NCBI GenBank assembly: GCA_040221375.1
Contig: JAVKEP010000016.1
Location: forward strand, 1-30,606
Direction: 5' to 3'
Length of the DNA stretch: 30,606 bases
DNA from: SHAN690 sp040221375
Lineage (GTDB): Bacteria > Bacteroidota > Bacteroidia > Flavobacteriales_G > Salibacteraceae
Shown here: positions 7,738 to 15,633 of the stretch, one piece after another
Position numbering within the stretch: the first letter of the stretch is position 1
Layout: each line of letters begins with the position of its first letter
Position numbers and translations under genes: made by a program
Notes under the pieces: generated by a model
Databases searched by the model: none
What the model was told of the DNA's origin: nothing
Seen by the model: the letters and a program-made list of their open reading frames with translations, nothing else

Positions 7738-9501
7738 GTGCAATCCATAAGAAATATCGCCATCATCGCCCACGTCGACCATGGCAAAACCACACTCGTT
7801 GATAAAATCATCCAATTCGCACAAGTTTTGGACGATCGAAAAGAGACGGGTGACCTGATCCTCGATAACAACGACCTCGAACGAGAGCGTGGCATCACGA
7901 TTCTGTCGAAGAACGTGGCCGTTCAGTACAAAGGCGTCAAAATCAACATCATTGACACCCCGGGTCACGCCGATTTTGGAGGTGAAGTGGAACGCGTTCT
8001 TAAAATGGCGGATGGTGTGCTACTTTTAGTAGATGCGTTCGAAGGCCCAATGCCTCAAACGCGCTTCGTACTTGGGAAAGCCATTGAACTCAACCTGAAG
8101 CCGATTGTGGTTGTCAATAAGGTGGACAAAGAAAATTGCCGCCCAGACGAAGTCCATGAACAAGTGTTCGACCTGATGTTCAATTTGGACGCAACCGAAG
8201 ATCAGCTAGGCTTTGAGACGCTTTACGGATCTTCAAAGCACGCATGGATGAGCAAGGATTGGAAGCGCCAAACGACGGATATCATCGAACTGTTGGATAC
8301 CATCATCGAAGAGATTCCGGCCGCCGCTTACCATGAAGGAGATACCCAAGCACAGATCACATCATTGGACTTTAGCAGTTTCAAAGGTCGTATCGCCATT
8401 GGAAAGGTCTACCGAGGAGAATTAGAAGAGGGAAAAGACTACTTTCTGATGAAGCGCGATGGTTCCATGAAAAAGAACAGAGTAAAGGAATTGTATGTTT
8501 TCGAAGGCCTGGGTAGGCAACAAGTCAAGAAAGTACGCGGCGGTGACCTCTGCGCGATCGTCGGCATGGATGACTTTGAGATCGGAGACACCGTGGCTTC
8601 CATAGACAAGCCAGAAGCGCTTAAGCGAATCCAGGTGGATGAGCCAACGATGAGCATGTTGTTCACCATCAATAACTCCCCATTCTTCGGCAAGGAGGGT
8701 AAGTTTGTTACTTCACGCCACTTGCGGGATCGCTTGTTGAAAGAGACGGAGAAAAATTTGGCGCTACGAGTAGAAGAGACGGAAAGTGAGGATAAGTTCA
8801 ACGTTTTTGGAAGGGGAGTGCTTCACTTGAGCATCCTGATTGAGACCATGAGGAGAGAGGGCTATGAGCTACAAGTAGGCAAACCAAGGGTAATTGTCAA
8901 AGAAATCGACGGACAAAAGTGTGAGCCCTACGAAACCTTGGTTATCGACGTCCCAGAAGAATACAGCGGAAAGGCAATCGAATTGGTTACGCAGCGAAAA
9001 GGGGATTTATTGATCATGGAAGGCAAAGGGGATATCCAACACTTGGAATTCGACATTCCTTCTCGTGGACTGATTGGACTTCGAAATAGAATCCTGACCG
9101 GAACTTCTGGCGAGGCAGTCATGACCCACCGTTTTCGTGAATTTAAAGCGGTAAAGGGTGAAATCGACGTCAATGAGAAAGGAGCCTTGATCTCAAGCGA
9201 AGCTGGACAGGCCCTGACGTTTGCCATCGACCGTCTGCAAGACCGAGGCAAATTCTTCATCGATCCGAATGAACAGGTCTACAAAGGTCAAGTGATCGGA
9301 GAACACTCGCGAGACAATGATTTAGAGGTCAACGTGATTAAAGGAAAGAAACTGACCAATGTACGGGCCTCTGGTTCAGATGACGCGGCTAAAGTGGCTC
9401 CGAAAATTCGATTCTCATTGGAAGAAGCGATGGAATACATCCGAGATGATGAGTATTTGGAGATCACTCCACTCAGCATGAGGATGCGAAAAATCGGGTA
9501 A
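7738..9501 (+). CDS. typA: translational GTPase TypA/BipA
   Basis: This 587-residue ribosome-associated GTPase of the EF-G family is involved in ribosome assembly and stress or cold adaptation. The G-domain motifs are all visible: AHVDHGKTT (residues 11-19), RGITI, DTPGHADF and NKVDK. A beta-barrel domain II, EF-G-like domains III and V (RREGYELQVGKPRVI; PEEYSGKAIELVTQRKGDL) and the TypA-specific C-terminal domain (FDIPSRGLIGLRNRILTGTSGEA, RDNDLEVNVIKGKKLTNVRASGSD) follow. The start codon is GTG at 7738, placed immediately before the first strand of the G domain. The gene has its own promoter and terminator, so it is probably monocistronic. Confidence 0.96.
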   Translation: MQSIRNIAIIAHVDHGKTTLVDKIIQFAQVLDDRKETGDLILDNNDLERERGITILSKNVAVQYKGVKINIIDTPGHADFGGEVERVLKMADGVLLLVDAFEGPMPQTRFVLGKAIELNLKPIVVVNKVDKENCRPDEVHEQVFDLMFNLDATEDQLGFETLYGSSKHAWMSKDWKRQTTDIIELLDTIIEEIPAAAYHEGDTQAQITSLDFSSFKGRIAIGKVYRGELEEGKDYFLMKRDGSMKKNRVKELYVFEGLGRQQVKKVRGGDLCAIVGMDDFEIGDTVASIDKPEALKRIQVDEPTMSMLFTINNSPFFGKEGKFVTSRHLRDRLLKETEKNLALRVEETESEDKFNVFGRGVLHLSILIETMRREGYELQVGKPRVIVKEIDGQKCEPYETLVIDVPEEYSGKAIELVTQRKGDLLIMEGKGDIQHLEFDIPSRGLIGLRNRILTGTSGEAVMTHRFREFKAVKGEIDVNEKGALISSEAGQALTFAIDRLQDRGKFFIDPNEQVYKGQVIGEHSRDNDLEVNVIKGKKLTNVRASGSDDAAKVAPKIRFSLEEAMEYIRDDEYLEITPLSMRMRKIG

Positions 9502-9504
9502 AAA

Positions 9505-9530
9505 AAAGCCCCACCCAAAGGTGGAGCTTT
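9505..9530. terminator. bidirectional terminator between typA and the convergent lipoprotein gene
   Basis: AAAGC (9505-9509) and CCACC (9511-9515) pair with GGTGG (9520-9524) and GCTTT (9526-9530), with one C-A mismatch and a CAAA loop. A-rich sequence flanks the left arm, giving a U-run on the minus strand; T-rich sequence ends the right arm. It starts 3 bases after the typA stop. Confidence 0.75.
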
Positions 9531-9545
9531 CCTACATCTGATGTA

Positions 9546-10085
9546 TTATTTCTTGGTTTTCCCTGGAACAATCCAAGGCCAGTTGCAAGCACTGTACTGG
9601 GCTCCGCTGCTTCCGCCAATCACGGTCTGTCCACAGCTTCCTGCTGAGTTGTTGCAATCGTAAGTCTGAGCGCTGATTACGTCAAGGTCACATGGCGTAG
9701 TAGAAGTCGTCTCACATGTGAAAATCACAGCATTGTCTTCCCAGCTCAACGTTCCATTGTCATTGACAAGCTCGATAGAGAAGGTGGTGTTCGACCCTGC
9801 ACTTGTACCTACCCCAGAAAGATAATATCCTACTCCAGGAATATGCTCGATTACCAGTCCAGATACGGTCGATTCAGATACAGCACAAGCTGCTAGTTCA
9901 CTCAGTTCTGCGTAATCGTATGTAATGGTTGCAACTCCATTGGCATTTACTGTTCCTACATCGAAGCTACCACTTCCGCTTTGTTCAACACGATCTACAC
10001 TGGATTCGTTAAGGGCGATCTCCGCTTCTTTAGAACATCCAACTAAAGCAGCAACAACAACGAGGGACATAACTAATTTTTTCAT
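9546..10085 (-). CDS. small Cys-rich lipoprotein of unknown function
   Basis: This 179-residue protein starts with a lipoprotein signal (MKKLVMSLVVVAALVGC, lipobox LVGC with Cys17), so it should be lipidated and anchored in the envelope. The mature part is Gly/Ser/Thr-rich and low in charge, with six further cysteines. Most are in the C-terminal half (FTC, PCD, DCNN, SCG, SACNW), suggesting up to three disulfides in the periplasm or outside. I recognise no family. The ATG at 10085 is chosen because it directly begins the signal peptide and lies downstream of a candidate promoter; the longer frame to 10202 has no such signal. It is convergent with typA, and divergent from the TPR gene across a region full of inverted repeats. 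Confidence 0.75.
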   Translation of the reverse strand: MKKLVMSLVVVAALVGCSKEAEIALNESSVDRVEQSGSGSFDVGTVNANGVATITYDYAELSELAACAVSESTVSGLVIEHIPGVGYYLSGVGTSAGSNTTFSIELVNDNGTLSWEDNAVIFTCETTSTTPCDLDVISAQTYDCNNSAGSCGQTVIGGSSGAQYSACNWPWIVPGKTKK

Positions 10086-10127
10086 AGCTAAATAATATAA
10101 AAGGATTAAGGTTTTGATTTGATGAGC

Positions 10128-10135
10128 CGAAAGTA
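10128..10135 (-). promoter_or_regulatory. -7 promoter element of the lipoprotein gene
   Basis: Read on the minus strand this is TACTTTCG, one base from TAnnTTTG, 42 bases upstream of the start codon. A TTGAC lies 15 bases further upstream, closer than the usual spacing, so the -33 assignment is weak. The identical octamer precedes the gene that starts at 12135. Confidence 0.45.
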
Positions 10136-10164
10136 CGTCAACGAGCATGTCAACTAACCCTGAG

Positions 10165-10190
10165 CTTCCCACCGTGAGCACGTTGGGAAG
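10165..10190. repeat. 26-bp near-perfect palindrome, operator-like
   Basis: The arms are CTTCCCA (10165-10171) with TGGGAAG (10184-10190), and CGTG (10173-10176) with CACG (10179-10182), with one mismatch pair and a two-base centre. That gives 11 of 12 base pairs. It lies between two divergent genes, upstream of both candidate promoters, and ends at the expected -33 region of the TPR gene. No T-run follows, which favours a protein-binding site over a terminator. Confidence 0.55.
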
Positions 10191-10233
10191 TTGATAACCC
10201 ATATTTGTATGCCTTTACTTGCAAGTTATCAAC
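10190..10233. repeat. inverted repeat flanking the TPR gene promoter
   Basis: GTTGATAAC (10190-10198) and GTTATCAAC (10225-10233) are perfect 9-base arms with a 26-base spacer that contains the candidate -7 element. A separate 10-base palindrome ACTTGCAAGT (10217-10226) overlaps the right arm. The layout suggests two operator half-sites on either side of the transcript start. Confidence 0.5.
10200..10207 (+). promoter_or_regulatory. candidate -7 element of the TPR gene
   Basis: CATATTTG matches TAnnTTTG at seven of eight positions. It lies 60 bases before the start codon, between the two arms of an inverted repeat. A TTG at 10183-10185 could serve as a closely spaced -33 element inside the adjacent palindrome. 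Confidence 0.35.
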
Positions 10234-10259
10234 AAGAAGCATTACATTTAACTTCTTGT
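10232..10259 (+). other. hairpin just upstream of the TPR gene start
   Basis: ACAAGAAG (10232-10239) pairs with CTTCTTGT (10252-10259) around a 12-base loop, ending 8 bases before the start codon at 10268. In the mRNA it would occupy the ribosome-binding region and could damp translation. Confidence 0.4.
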
Positions 10260-10267
10260 CAACCACA

Positions 10268-11407
10268 ATGAATCGAAACCCAATAACGTATTTCCCTCTC
10301 TTACTTCTGATTGTAAGCCTTTGCACAGGGGCTCAATCCTTTGCTTCAGGAAAGCAATCGAACGAAGAATTAGAAGAGCTAGTCGCCAAGGCTCAAGAGT
10401 ACGTATACTCAAATCCGCGCAAATTGGACTCCTTGGTACACGTGATTGAAAACAGATCCCTCGCACAAGGTGATTCTTCTTATTTCGCTACGGTCAGAAG
10501 CTTACAAGGGATTCGCGCTACCATGCAGAACGACTATGGTCCTGCGTTGAAGTACTTCTATGACGTTTGGAAAAGAAGTAAGCGGATCAAGGATACGAAT
10601 ACTCAGATTGCGGCACTGATGAACATGAGTGGGGTGTGTCAGATGAGTGGCCGCTACCGAGATGCCAAAGGACGACTCCAATTGGCTCTTGAATTAACGA
10701 AAGATCGGAACGGCCTCGACGAGGCACAAATTCTCATGGCAATTGGCATGGCAGAAGTTGAACTCAATCAGTTTGACAGTGCCATCACCAATTTTAAACT
10801 AGCCGTCAAGATTTTTGACCGCCAAGAAGAAGAACCTTATATGTTGTCTTGCATGAGTGAACTAGGTTATGCGCTCGAATCACAACACATGTACAGAGAA
10901 GCGCTGGATATCTACAAGCGAATGGATGTGCTTTACCAATTCACGAATGACGCAACTGGCAAGATCGTAGTGAATCAAAGGCGTGGACATACCCTGATGC
11001 ACCTGGGGCGCATGAAAGAAGCAGTTGAAGCACTCGAGTATTCGTTGGTGCTCTCGGATTCAATGCAGTACGAAAATCAATTGGATTCAACCCTCCTCAG
11101 ACTTGTAAAGGCCAATGCTGCCTTAGGAAACATTGGCGGTGCAGAAAAATATACCAAGAGATTGATGGCGTATATCAAAGAGAGGGAGTTTAAGAAAAAC
11201 CAAGAGTTGATCGCCTTTGTTGAAGCTAAATACAACCTCGAAGAGAAATCTCGTGTGAATGATTCACTTGCTTCTGAACTCAAGGCCGCAAGAGCAGATC
11301 TGTCTAAAACACAACTCTACTTGCGTTTCTCAATCGCAGCGTTAGTCGTGCTTTTCCTCTCTATTCTAGTTATGTTCAAGCGACTGGGAACAGTCCGCCA
11401 TCCGTAA
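10268..11407 (+). CDS. TPR-repeat membrane protein resembling a sensor without an output domain
   Basis: This 379-residue protein has an N-terminal signal peptide (hydrophobic core about residues 8-20, cleavage near SFASG). Four to five tetratricopeptide-like helical pairs span about residues 25-300, for example ALKYFYDVW, AQILMAIGMAEVELNQFDSAITNFK and EALDIYKRMD. A coiled-coil-prone stretch follows (VNDSLASELKAARADLSKTQ), then one membrane segment (FSIAALVVLFLSILVMF) and only a short basic tail. This is the architecture of periplasmic TPR sensors in Bacteroidota that normally continue into a histidine kinase or LuxR-type domain, yet here the protein stops about 10 residues after the membrane. 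The ATG at 10268 begins the signal peptide. It may sense in the periplasm and signal through a partner; no partner gene is identified. Confidence 0.8.
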   Translation: MNRNPITYFPLLLLIVSLCTGAQSFASGKQSNEELEELVAKAQEYVYSNPRKLDSLVHVIENRSLAQGDSSYFATVRSLQGIRATMQNDYGPALKYFYDVWKRSKRIKDTNTQIAALMNMSGVCQMSGRYRDAKGRLQLALELTKDRNGLDEAQILMAIGMAEVELNQFDSAITNFKLAVKIFDRQEEEPYMLSCMSELGYALESQHMYREALDIYKRMDVLYQFTNDATGKIVVNQRRGHTLMHLGRMKEAVEALEYSLVLSDSMQYENQLDSTLLRLVKANAALGNIGGAEKYTKRLMAYIKEREFKKNQELIAFVEAKYNLEEKSRVNDSLASELKAARADLSKTQLYLRFSIAALVVLFLSILVMFKRLGTVRHP

Positions 11408-11436
11408 GCACTTTTCCGATTACATAGAAATGAGCT

Positions 11437-12135
11437 TTAGTTCGACAGTTCAATCCTGAGCTGAGAACTATAGACATGTTTTTTACTCGATGCAGTAATC
11501 AAGTACTGACCCGAAGGGATATCTCCGCTGACGCTTGTGACCAAGTATGTTTTCTTCTCTTTCTCGTATTTCACCTTTGCGTAAAACTCTTTACTGCACT
11601 GGTCCCGCAAGACAAGCAGCAAATCCTCTTCCGCAAAATTCACGAAGAACAGATCGATGTGCATTCCGACCTGAATCGGATCCGAAATGGTTTTGATCAA
11701 CCGCTCCTCAAAGCTGGTTAAATCATCGTAAGGAGGAACAAAAGAAACATTGGAAGTAATGCTCTCTCCGCTGTACAAAACATGCTTAACGCGATAAAAC
11801 AGCTTTACGGATGGTACCTCGTAATCGATATCAAAATACTCCGTCTTATGATAGGTTTGGTTAGAACCGGTCATGTTTAAGATGGGATCCCAATCATTTC
11901 GATCCAAGCTTCTTTCCACGGAAAAGTACTTGACAAAGCCCGAGACAACCCATTTGAGTTCAACATTCTGACCCACACGATGCGCTTCAAAGTCGATCTT
12001 CGAATCGGGTGGAAGCTGGTCAGGTTCTTCAATCAACGGCTGATTGATGGCCAAGTCCAATTGAGCGTGAAGCGGAGCAATGACCGCAGTCATTACAAGC
12101 AAATACGCCGATGCCTTAACTAGTTTTCTCCTCAC
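11437..12135 (-). CDS. secreted FnIII-like protein of unknown function
   Basis: The protein is 232 residues from a GTG start. Basic residues (RRKLVK) are followed by a hydrophobic core ending in PLHA before QLD, an ordinary signal peptide without a lipobox. The mature part has a beta-rich stretch like the short fibronectin-type repeats common in Bacteroidota surface proteins (WVVSGFVKYFSVERSLDRND-W through FYRVKHV). The C-terminal segment (SGQYLITASSKKHVYSSQLRIEL) loosely resembles T9SS sorting domains, but I would not assign one. The GTG at 12135 is preferred because a -7 element lies just upstream at 12152-12159. An ATG at 12201 and a TTG at 12243 are in frame but would precede that promoter. 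It is convergent with the TPR gene, 29 bases apart. Confidence 0.65.
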   Translation of the reverse strand: MRRKLVKASAYLLVMTAVIAPLHAQLDLAINQPLIEEPDQLPPDSKIDFEAHRVGQNVELKWVVSGFVKYFSVERSLDRNDWDPILNMTGSNQTYHKTEYFDIDYEVPSVKLFYRVKHVLYSGESITSNVSFVPPYDDLTSFEERLIKTISDPIQVGMHIDLFFVNFAEEDLLLVLRDQCSKEFYAKVKYEKEKKTYLVTSVSGDIPSGQYLITASSKKHVYSSQLRIELSN

Positions 12136-12151
12136 TGGACTCAATTCGCCT

Positions 12152-12159
12152 CGAAAGTA
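12152..12159 (-). promoter_or_regulatory. -7 promoter element of the secreted FnIII-like gene
   Basis: Read on the minus strand this is TACTTTCG, the same octamer as at 10128-10135. It sits 16 bases upstream of the GTG start, implying a very short leader. It supports the short signal-peptide start over the longer in-frame ones. Confidence 0.45.
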
Positions 12160-12275
12160 AACAGACTGAACGAAAATTGATGCAGAAAGTGGATTTTTCA
12201 TAACGGAGCGCGCCAAAGAGAAGCGAACCGCATTTTCAATCAACCAGCCCTAGGAAACTCCTATATTGCCGGCCG

Positions 12276-13463
12276 ATGAAAATCCGTTACATCGATAAAC
12301 AAGGTGATCTTAATCAATTGCTTGAATATTTAGCGCAAAAACCAGCTTTTGCGTTCGATCTGGAGTTTGATAAGAACCGCTACCAATACGGATTCACCAT
12401 GTGCTTGATGCAAGTTTTTGACGGTTCAGTATGCTACATCATCGATCCGCTGGCACCTGGTTTGGATATAACCTCCGTGTTTCCACTCATGTCAAATCCT
12501 GAGATTCAGAAACTGGGTTTTGAGTTGGGCGAAGACCTTCGACTTTTTCACTCTATGCAATGCCCTGTGAAGAATATATATGATGTGAGCATTGCTTCTA
12601 AATTACTAGACCATTCACAAATTTCTTTGGTGAATGCCATAGACCGTATCCTTGGTTTGGCGACAAGCAAAGGATCGCAAAAAAGCAATTGGGTCAAGCG
12701 CCCGCTGAGCGAAACACAAATCAACTATGCCGCAGAAGATGTGCTGCATTTGTTTGATCTGAAGTCGGCGCTTGAGGTTACGCTTCGAGAGCGCGGTATG
12801 CTGGATTGGGTAGAACAAGAGCGAGAATTACTTGAACGCATCGAATCCGCGGAGCAGGACGGAATGTCTCACCTGAAGCCAAGAGACAGCAATGGATTTT
12901 CACAAGCGGATTGGCATGTAGTGAAAGGACTCATGGAATTAAGGGAGCAACTGGCTGAGCAACACAACCGACCGGCATACCAAGTGTTGGATAAAGAATA
13001 CCTATTTGAATTGGCAAAGGATGACGCAGCATTGAAGGCGTTTCATCAAAAAGCAAGGCCGTTGCGATCTCTAAACTCTGAGGCATTTAAACAACAATTG
13101 AAGGAGGAAGTCGCCCAACTAAGGCAAGACGCCGAGGAGCGAGGATTAGAAAGCAATGAATTGGCCTTCCCTCGCCAAAGCAAAGATGAGATCAGACGGG
13201 TCAAAGCCCAAAAAAAAGCAGAAGAGGAGAACATCGAGTCGTACATGAAACCCATCCAGTCGTCGCTGAAAAACGCACTCGGTGAGCATGCAGCTATTTT
13301 TATCTTGGGCAACAGGCTGATGCGAGAGCTTGTCTCAGGCGATCAAAGCAATTTGGTTCCTTACAAAAGCCAACTGGTCATTGAACATGCCGATCTCGCA
13401 GGGGTTGACTTAAGCGCGATCGGATTGAATCTTGATGCCAAGCAATCTAAATTGAAAGGATGA
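12276..13463 (+). CDS. rnd: ribonuclease D (DEDDy 3'-5' exonuclease with HRDC domain)
   Basis: This 395-residue protein belongs to the RNase D family, which trims 3' ends of tRNA precursors and other stable RNAs. The exonuclease motifs are present: D28 and E30 in FDLEFDKNRY, D87 in ELGEDLRLF, and the Y151-x3-D155 pair in INYAAEDVLHL that defines the DEDDy class. An HRDC domain follows at about residues 205-285 (LMELREQLAEQHNRPAYQVL). A charged helical region with QAKKKAEEE-like composition and a C-terminal extension come after it. Cytosolic. The start ATG at 12276 gives the family N-terminus. It is divergent from the upstream secreted protein and 25 bases ahead of egtB, so it could be the first gene of a long transcript. 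Confidence 0.88.
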   Translation: MKIRYIDKQGDLNQLLEYLAQKPAFAFDLEFDKNRYQYGFTMCLMQVFDGSVCYIIDPLAPGLDITSVFPLMSNPEIQKLGFELGEDLRLFHSMQCPVKNIYDVSIASKLLDHSQISLVNAIDRILGLATSKGSQKSNWVKRPLSETQINYAAEDVLHLFDLKSALEVTLRERGMLDWVEQERELLERIESAEQDGMSHLKPRDSNGFSQADWHVVKGLMELREQLAEQHNRPAYQVLDKEYLFELAKDDAALKAFHQKARPLRSLNSEAFKQQLKEEVAQLRQDAEERGLESNELAFPRQSKDEIRRVKAQKKAEEENIESYMKPIQSSLKNALGEHAAIFILGNRLMRELVSGDQSNLVPYKSQLVIEHADLAGVDLSAIGLNLDAKQSKLKG

Positions 13464-13488
13464 CTCAGGTTGGTCTTCAACCCACAAG

Positions 13489-14649
13489 ATGTTACAAGAA
13501 AGATACCTAGCCATACGGTCTGAAACAGAAAAGATTTGTGAACCCTTGACGCAGGAAGATCATGTTCCGCAACCCGTCGACTTCGTTAGCCCCCCAAAGT
13601 GGCATCTAGGGCATACTACTTGGTTCTTTGAAACTTTCCTATTGCAAGCCTTCCTCCCGCGTTATGAGCCTTTTCATGCATCCTATGGGTTCTTGTTTAA
13701 CAGCTACTACAATACGCTGGGCGATAGAACAGGCCGCGAGCAACGAGGTGCCATGACAAGGCCAGGATTGGAAGAAATCATGGATTACAGAAAACACGTG
13801 GATGAAGCGATGGACATCTTGCTCAACAACTCGGTTGGAAAGGAAAACCAAGAGCTTCTTGCACTTCTAGAAGTGGGTTTGAACCATGAGCAGCAGCACC
13901 AAGAATTGTTATGGACCGACTTGAAATACATTCTTGGTAACAACCCGCTGTTCCCGGCTTATGCCAAAGATGCCCTCCTCGAGGCAACAGAAACGCGTGA
14001 AAGCAAGTGGGTAACCATCAAAGAAGGGCTGTACGAAATTGGGCATCGGGGCGACGGGTTTGGGTACGACAATGAATTTGGAAGGCACCATGTTTACTTG
14101 CCTGAGTTTTCAATCCAGGACGCCTTGGTTGATTGCGCATCGTACTTGGAATTCATGCTGGATGGGGGGTATGAACGACATGAACTCTGGCTAGACGAAG
14201 GGTGGAACTGGGTGAAGTCGATGCAAGTCAAGGCCCCCCTTCACTGGCATTTTATAGATGGAAAGTGGATGGAATATCGACTGTCTGGCTTGCAAGACAT
14301 CGACCCGAAGCAAGGGATTTGTCACGTCAGTCATTTCGAGGCTGCAGCCTATGCCGAGTGGAAAGGTCTGCGCTTGCCGACCGAAGCCGAGTGGGAAATA
14401 GCCTCTGATCGGCTTCATTGGGGTGAAAGGTGGGAACATACAAACAGTGCCTACCTGGCGTACCCTGGCTTTCAGAAACCGGAAGGAGCGTTAGGCGAAT
14501 ACAATGGGAAGTTTATGATCAACCAAATGGTGCTTAGAGGAGCCAGTAAGGCAACGTCCAAAGGGCATGCAAGAAGGACGTACAGGAACTTCTTTCACCC
14601 CCAAATGCAATGGCAGTTTTCAGGCATAAGATTAGCGCGCTATGAGTAA
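13489..14649 (+). CDS. egtB: ergothioneine sulfoxide synthase EgtB
   Basis: This 386-residue non-haem iron enzyme joins trimethyl-histidine (hercynine) to a thiol donor, forming a sulfoxide precursor of ergothioneine. The N-terminal DinB-like domain carries the iron ligands: H42 in WHLGHTTWFFE, then H133 and H137 in NHEQQHQELL. The C-terminal FGE/sulfatase-modifying-like domain is complete (IGHRGDGFGYDNEFGRHHVYL; LRLPTEAEWEIA; final YRNFF...WQFSGIRLARYE). Sequence alone does not say whether the donor is gamma-Glu-Cys or free cysteine. The neighbouring methyltransferase argues for EgtB rather than the selenoneine enzyme SenA. Its stop overlaps the egtD start by 8 bases, so the pair is translationally coupled. 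Confidence 0.93.
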   Translation: MLQERYLAIRSETEKICEPLTQEDHVPQPVDFVSPPKWHLGHTTWFFETFLLQAFLPRYEPFHASYGFLFNSYYNTLGDRTGREQRGAMTRPGLEEIMDYRKHVDEAMDILLNNSVGKENQELLALLEVGLNHEQQHQELLWTDLKYILGNNPLFPAYAKDALLEATETRESKWVTIKEGLYEIGHRGDGFGYDNEFGRHHVYLPEFSIQDALVDCASYLEFMLDGGYERHELWLDEGWNWVKSMQVKAPLHWHFIDGKWMEYRLSGLQDIDPKQGICHVSHFEAAAYAEWKGLRLPTEAEWEIASDRLHWGERWEHTNSAYLAYPGFQKPEGALGEYNGKFMINQMVLRGASKATSKGHARRTYRNFFHPQMQWQFSGIRLARYE

Positions 14650-15589
14650 GGCCTTAAATGCTGCTTTCGCAGAAGAAATAAAACAAGGCCTCTCGGAAAA
14701 TCCCAGAAGGATCTCATCCAAATGGTTCTACGACGAAAAAGGGGATGACCTCTTCGTTCAAATAACCCAATTACCCGAATACTACCTAACCAAGGCTGAA
14801 GAAGATATTTTCCAAAACCAAACGACCCGATTGAAGGATGCCTTGACCAACCAACTCGACACGTTTGACCTGTTTGAGTTGGGCGCGGGAGACGGAAAAA
14901 AAACCTTCCATTTATTGCGAGCATTGAACCCCGAAAAATATACTTATCGACCGATTGATATTTCTTCTAACGCTGTTAATAACTTAGAACGCACCGTGTC
15001 GTTTGAGTTTCCCAACGTGCAAATAGAACCCATTGAGGGTGAGTACTTTGAGGTGTTGGATGCCCTGAAATCGGATCGAGCGAAGGTGATTCTCTTTATG
15101 GGCTCCAACATAGGAAATTTGCTCGACTATCGGGCCAACGAGTTCTTGAAGCGACTTTCGTCCACGATGAAAGTGGGAGATACGTTGCTGTTGGGTGTTG
15201 ATCTGAAAAAGAGCAGAGACATAGTGCTACCTGCGTACAATGATAAACAAGGAGTTACCGCTGAATTCAACCTCAACGTGCTTAGACGCATAAACCGGGA
15301 GTTGGGCGGAGACTTTGATATGGGTGGATTTGAGCACGCACCTGAATACGATGAAGCAGATGGCATTGCCTATAGCTACCTGCGTTCAACCAAAGATCAA
15401 GTCGTTACGATTTCGGCAATCAAAGGTTACTATGAATTTTCCAAAGGTGAGAAACTGTTTACCGAGATCTCTAGGAAGTACGATCAGGAAGCCTTGGACT
15501 TGATTACGAAGGATACTTCACTCCAACTTGTGGACCGCTTGTTTGACCGCGATCATCTTTTTTGTGATGCGATTTTCAAGAAGGTTTAA
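14642..15589 (+). CDS. egtD: L-histidine N-alpha-methyltransferase EgtD
   Basis: This 315-residue SAM-dependent enzyme trimethylates histidine to hercynine, the first step of ergothioneine synthesis. Family features are the N-terminal SSKWFYDEKGDDLFVQI-LPEYYLT, the SAM-binding motif ELGAGDGKKT (79-88), YRPIDIS in the next strand, and FMGSNIGNL around residue 157. The ATG at 14642 overlaps the 3' end of egtB. No egtA, egtC or egtE homologue is visible nearby, so this is a minimal two-gene ergothioneine locus. The product would serve as a thiol antioxidant in the cytosol, in keeping with the other peroxide-defence genes in the window. Confidence 0.94.
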   Translation: MSKALNAAFAEEIKQGLSENPRRISSKWFYDEKGDDLFVQITQLPEYYLTKAEEDIFQNQTTRLKDALTNQLDTFDLFELGAGDGKKTFHLLRALNPEKYTYRPIDISSNAVNNLERTVSFEFPNVQIEPIEGEYFEVLDALKSDRAKVILFMGSNIGNLLDYRANEFLKRLSSTMKVGDTLLLGVDLKKSRDIVLPAYNDKQGVTAEFNLNVLRRINRELGGDFDMGGFEHAPEYDEADGIAYSYLRSTKDQVVTISAIKGYYEFSKGEKLFTEISRKYDQEALDLITKDTSLQLVDRLFDRDHLFCDAIFKKV

Positions 15590-15633
15590 CGCTTGACTTT
15601 TCTAGGTCATTTCCATTGATTTCATTTGCAATC

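Noticed and set aside
8439..8801. 120-codon minus-strand frame inside typA
   Set aside because: Shadow of the typA reading frame; Ser/Arg-rich composition without protein-like domains.
13469..13483. Hairpin GGTTG/CAACC between rnd and egtB as a terminator
   Set aside because: The stem has only 5 bp and no T-run follows, so termination is unlikely.
15621..15628. TTCATTTG as promoter of the hydratase gene
   Set aside because: It lies only 5 bases before the ATG, has no suitably spaced -33 element and departs from TA at the first two positions; read-through from egtD is simpler.
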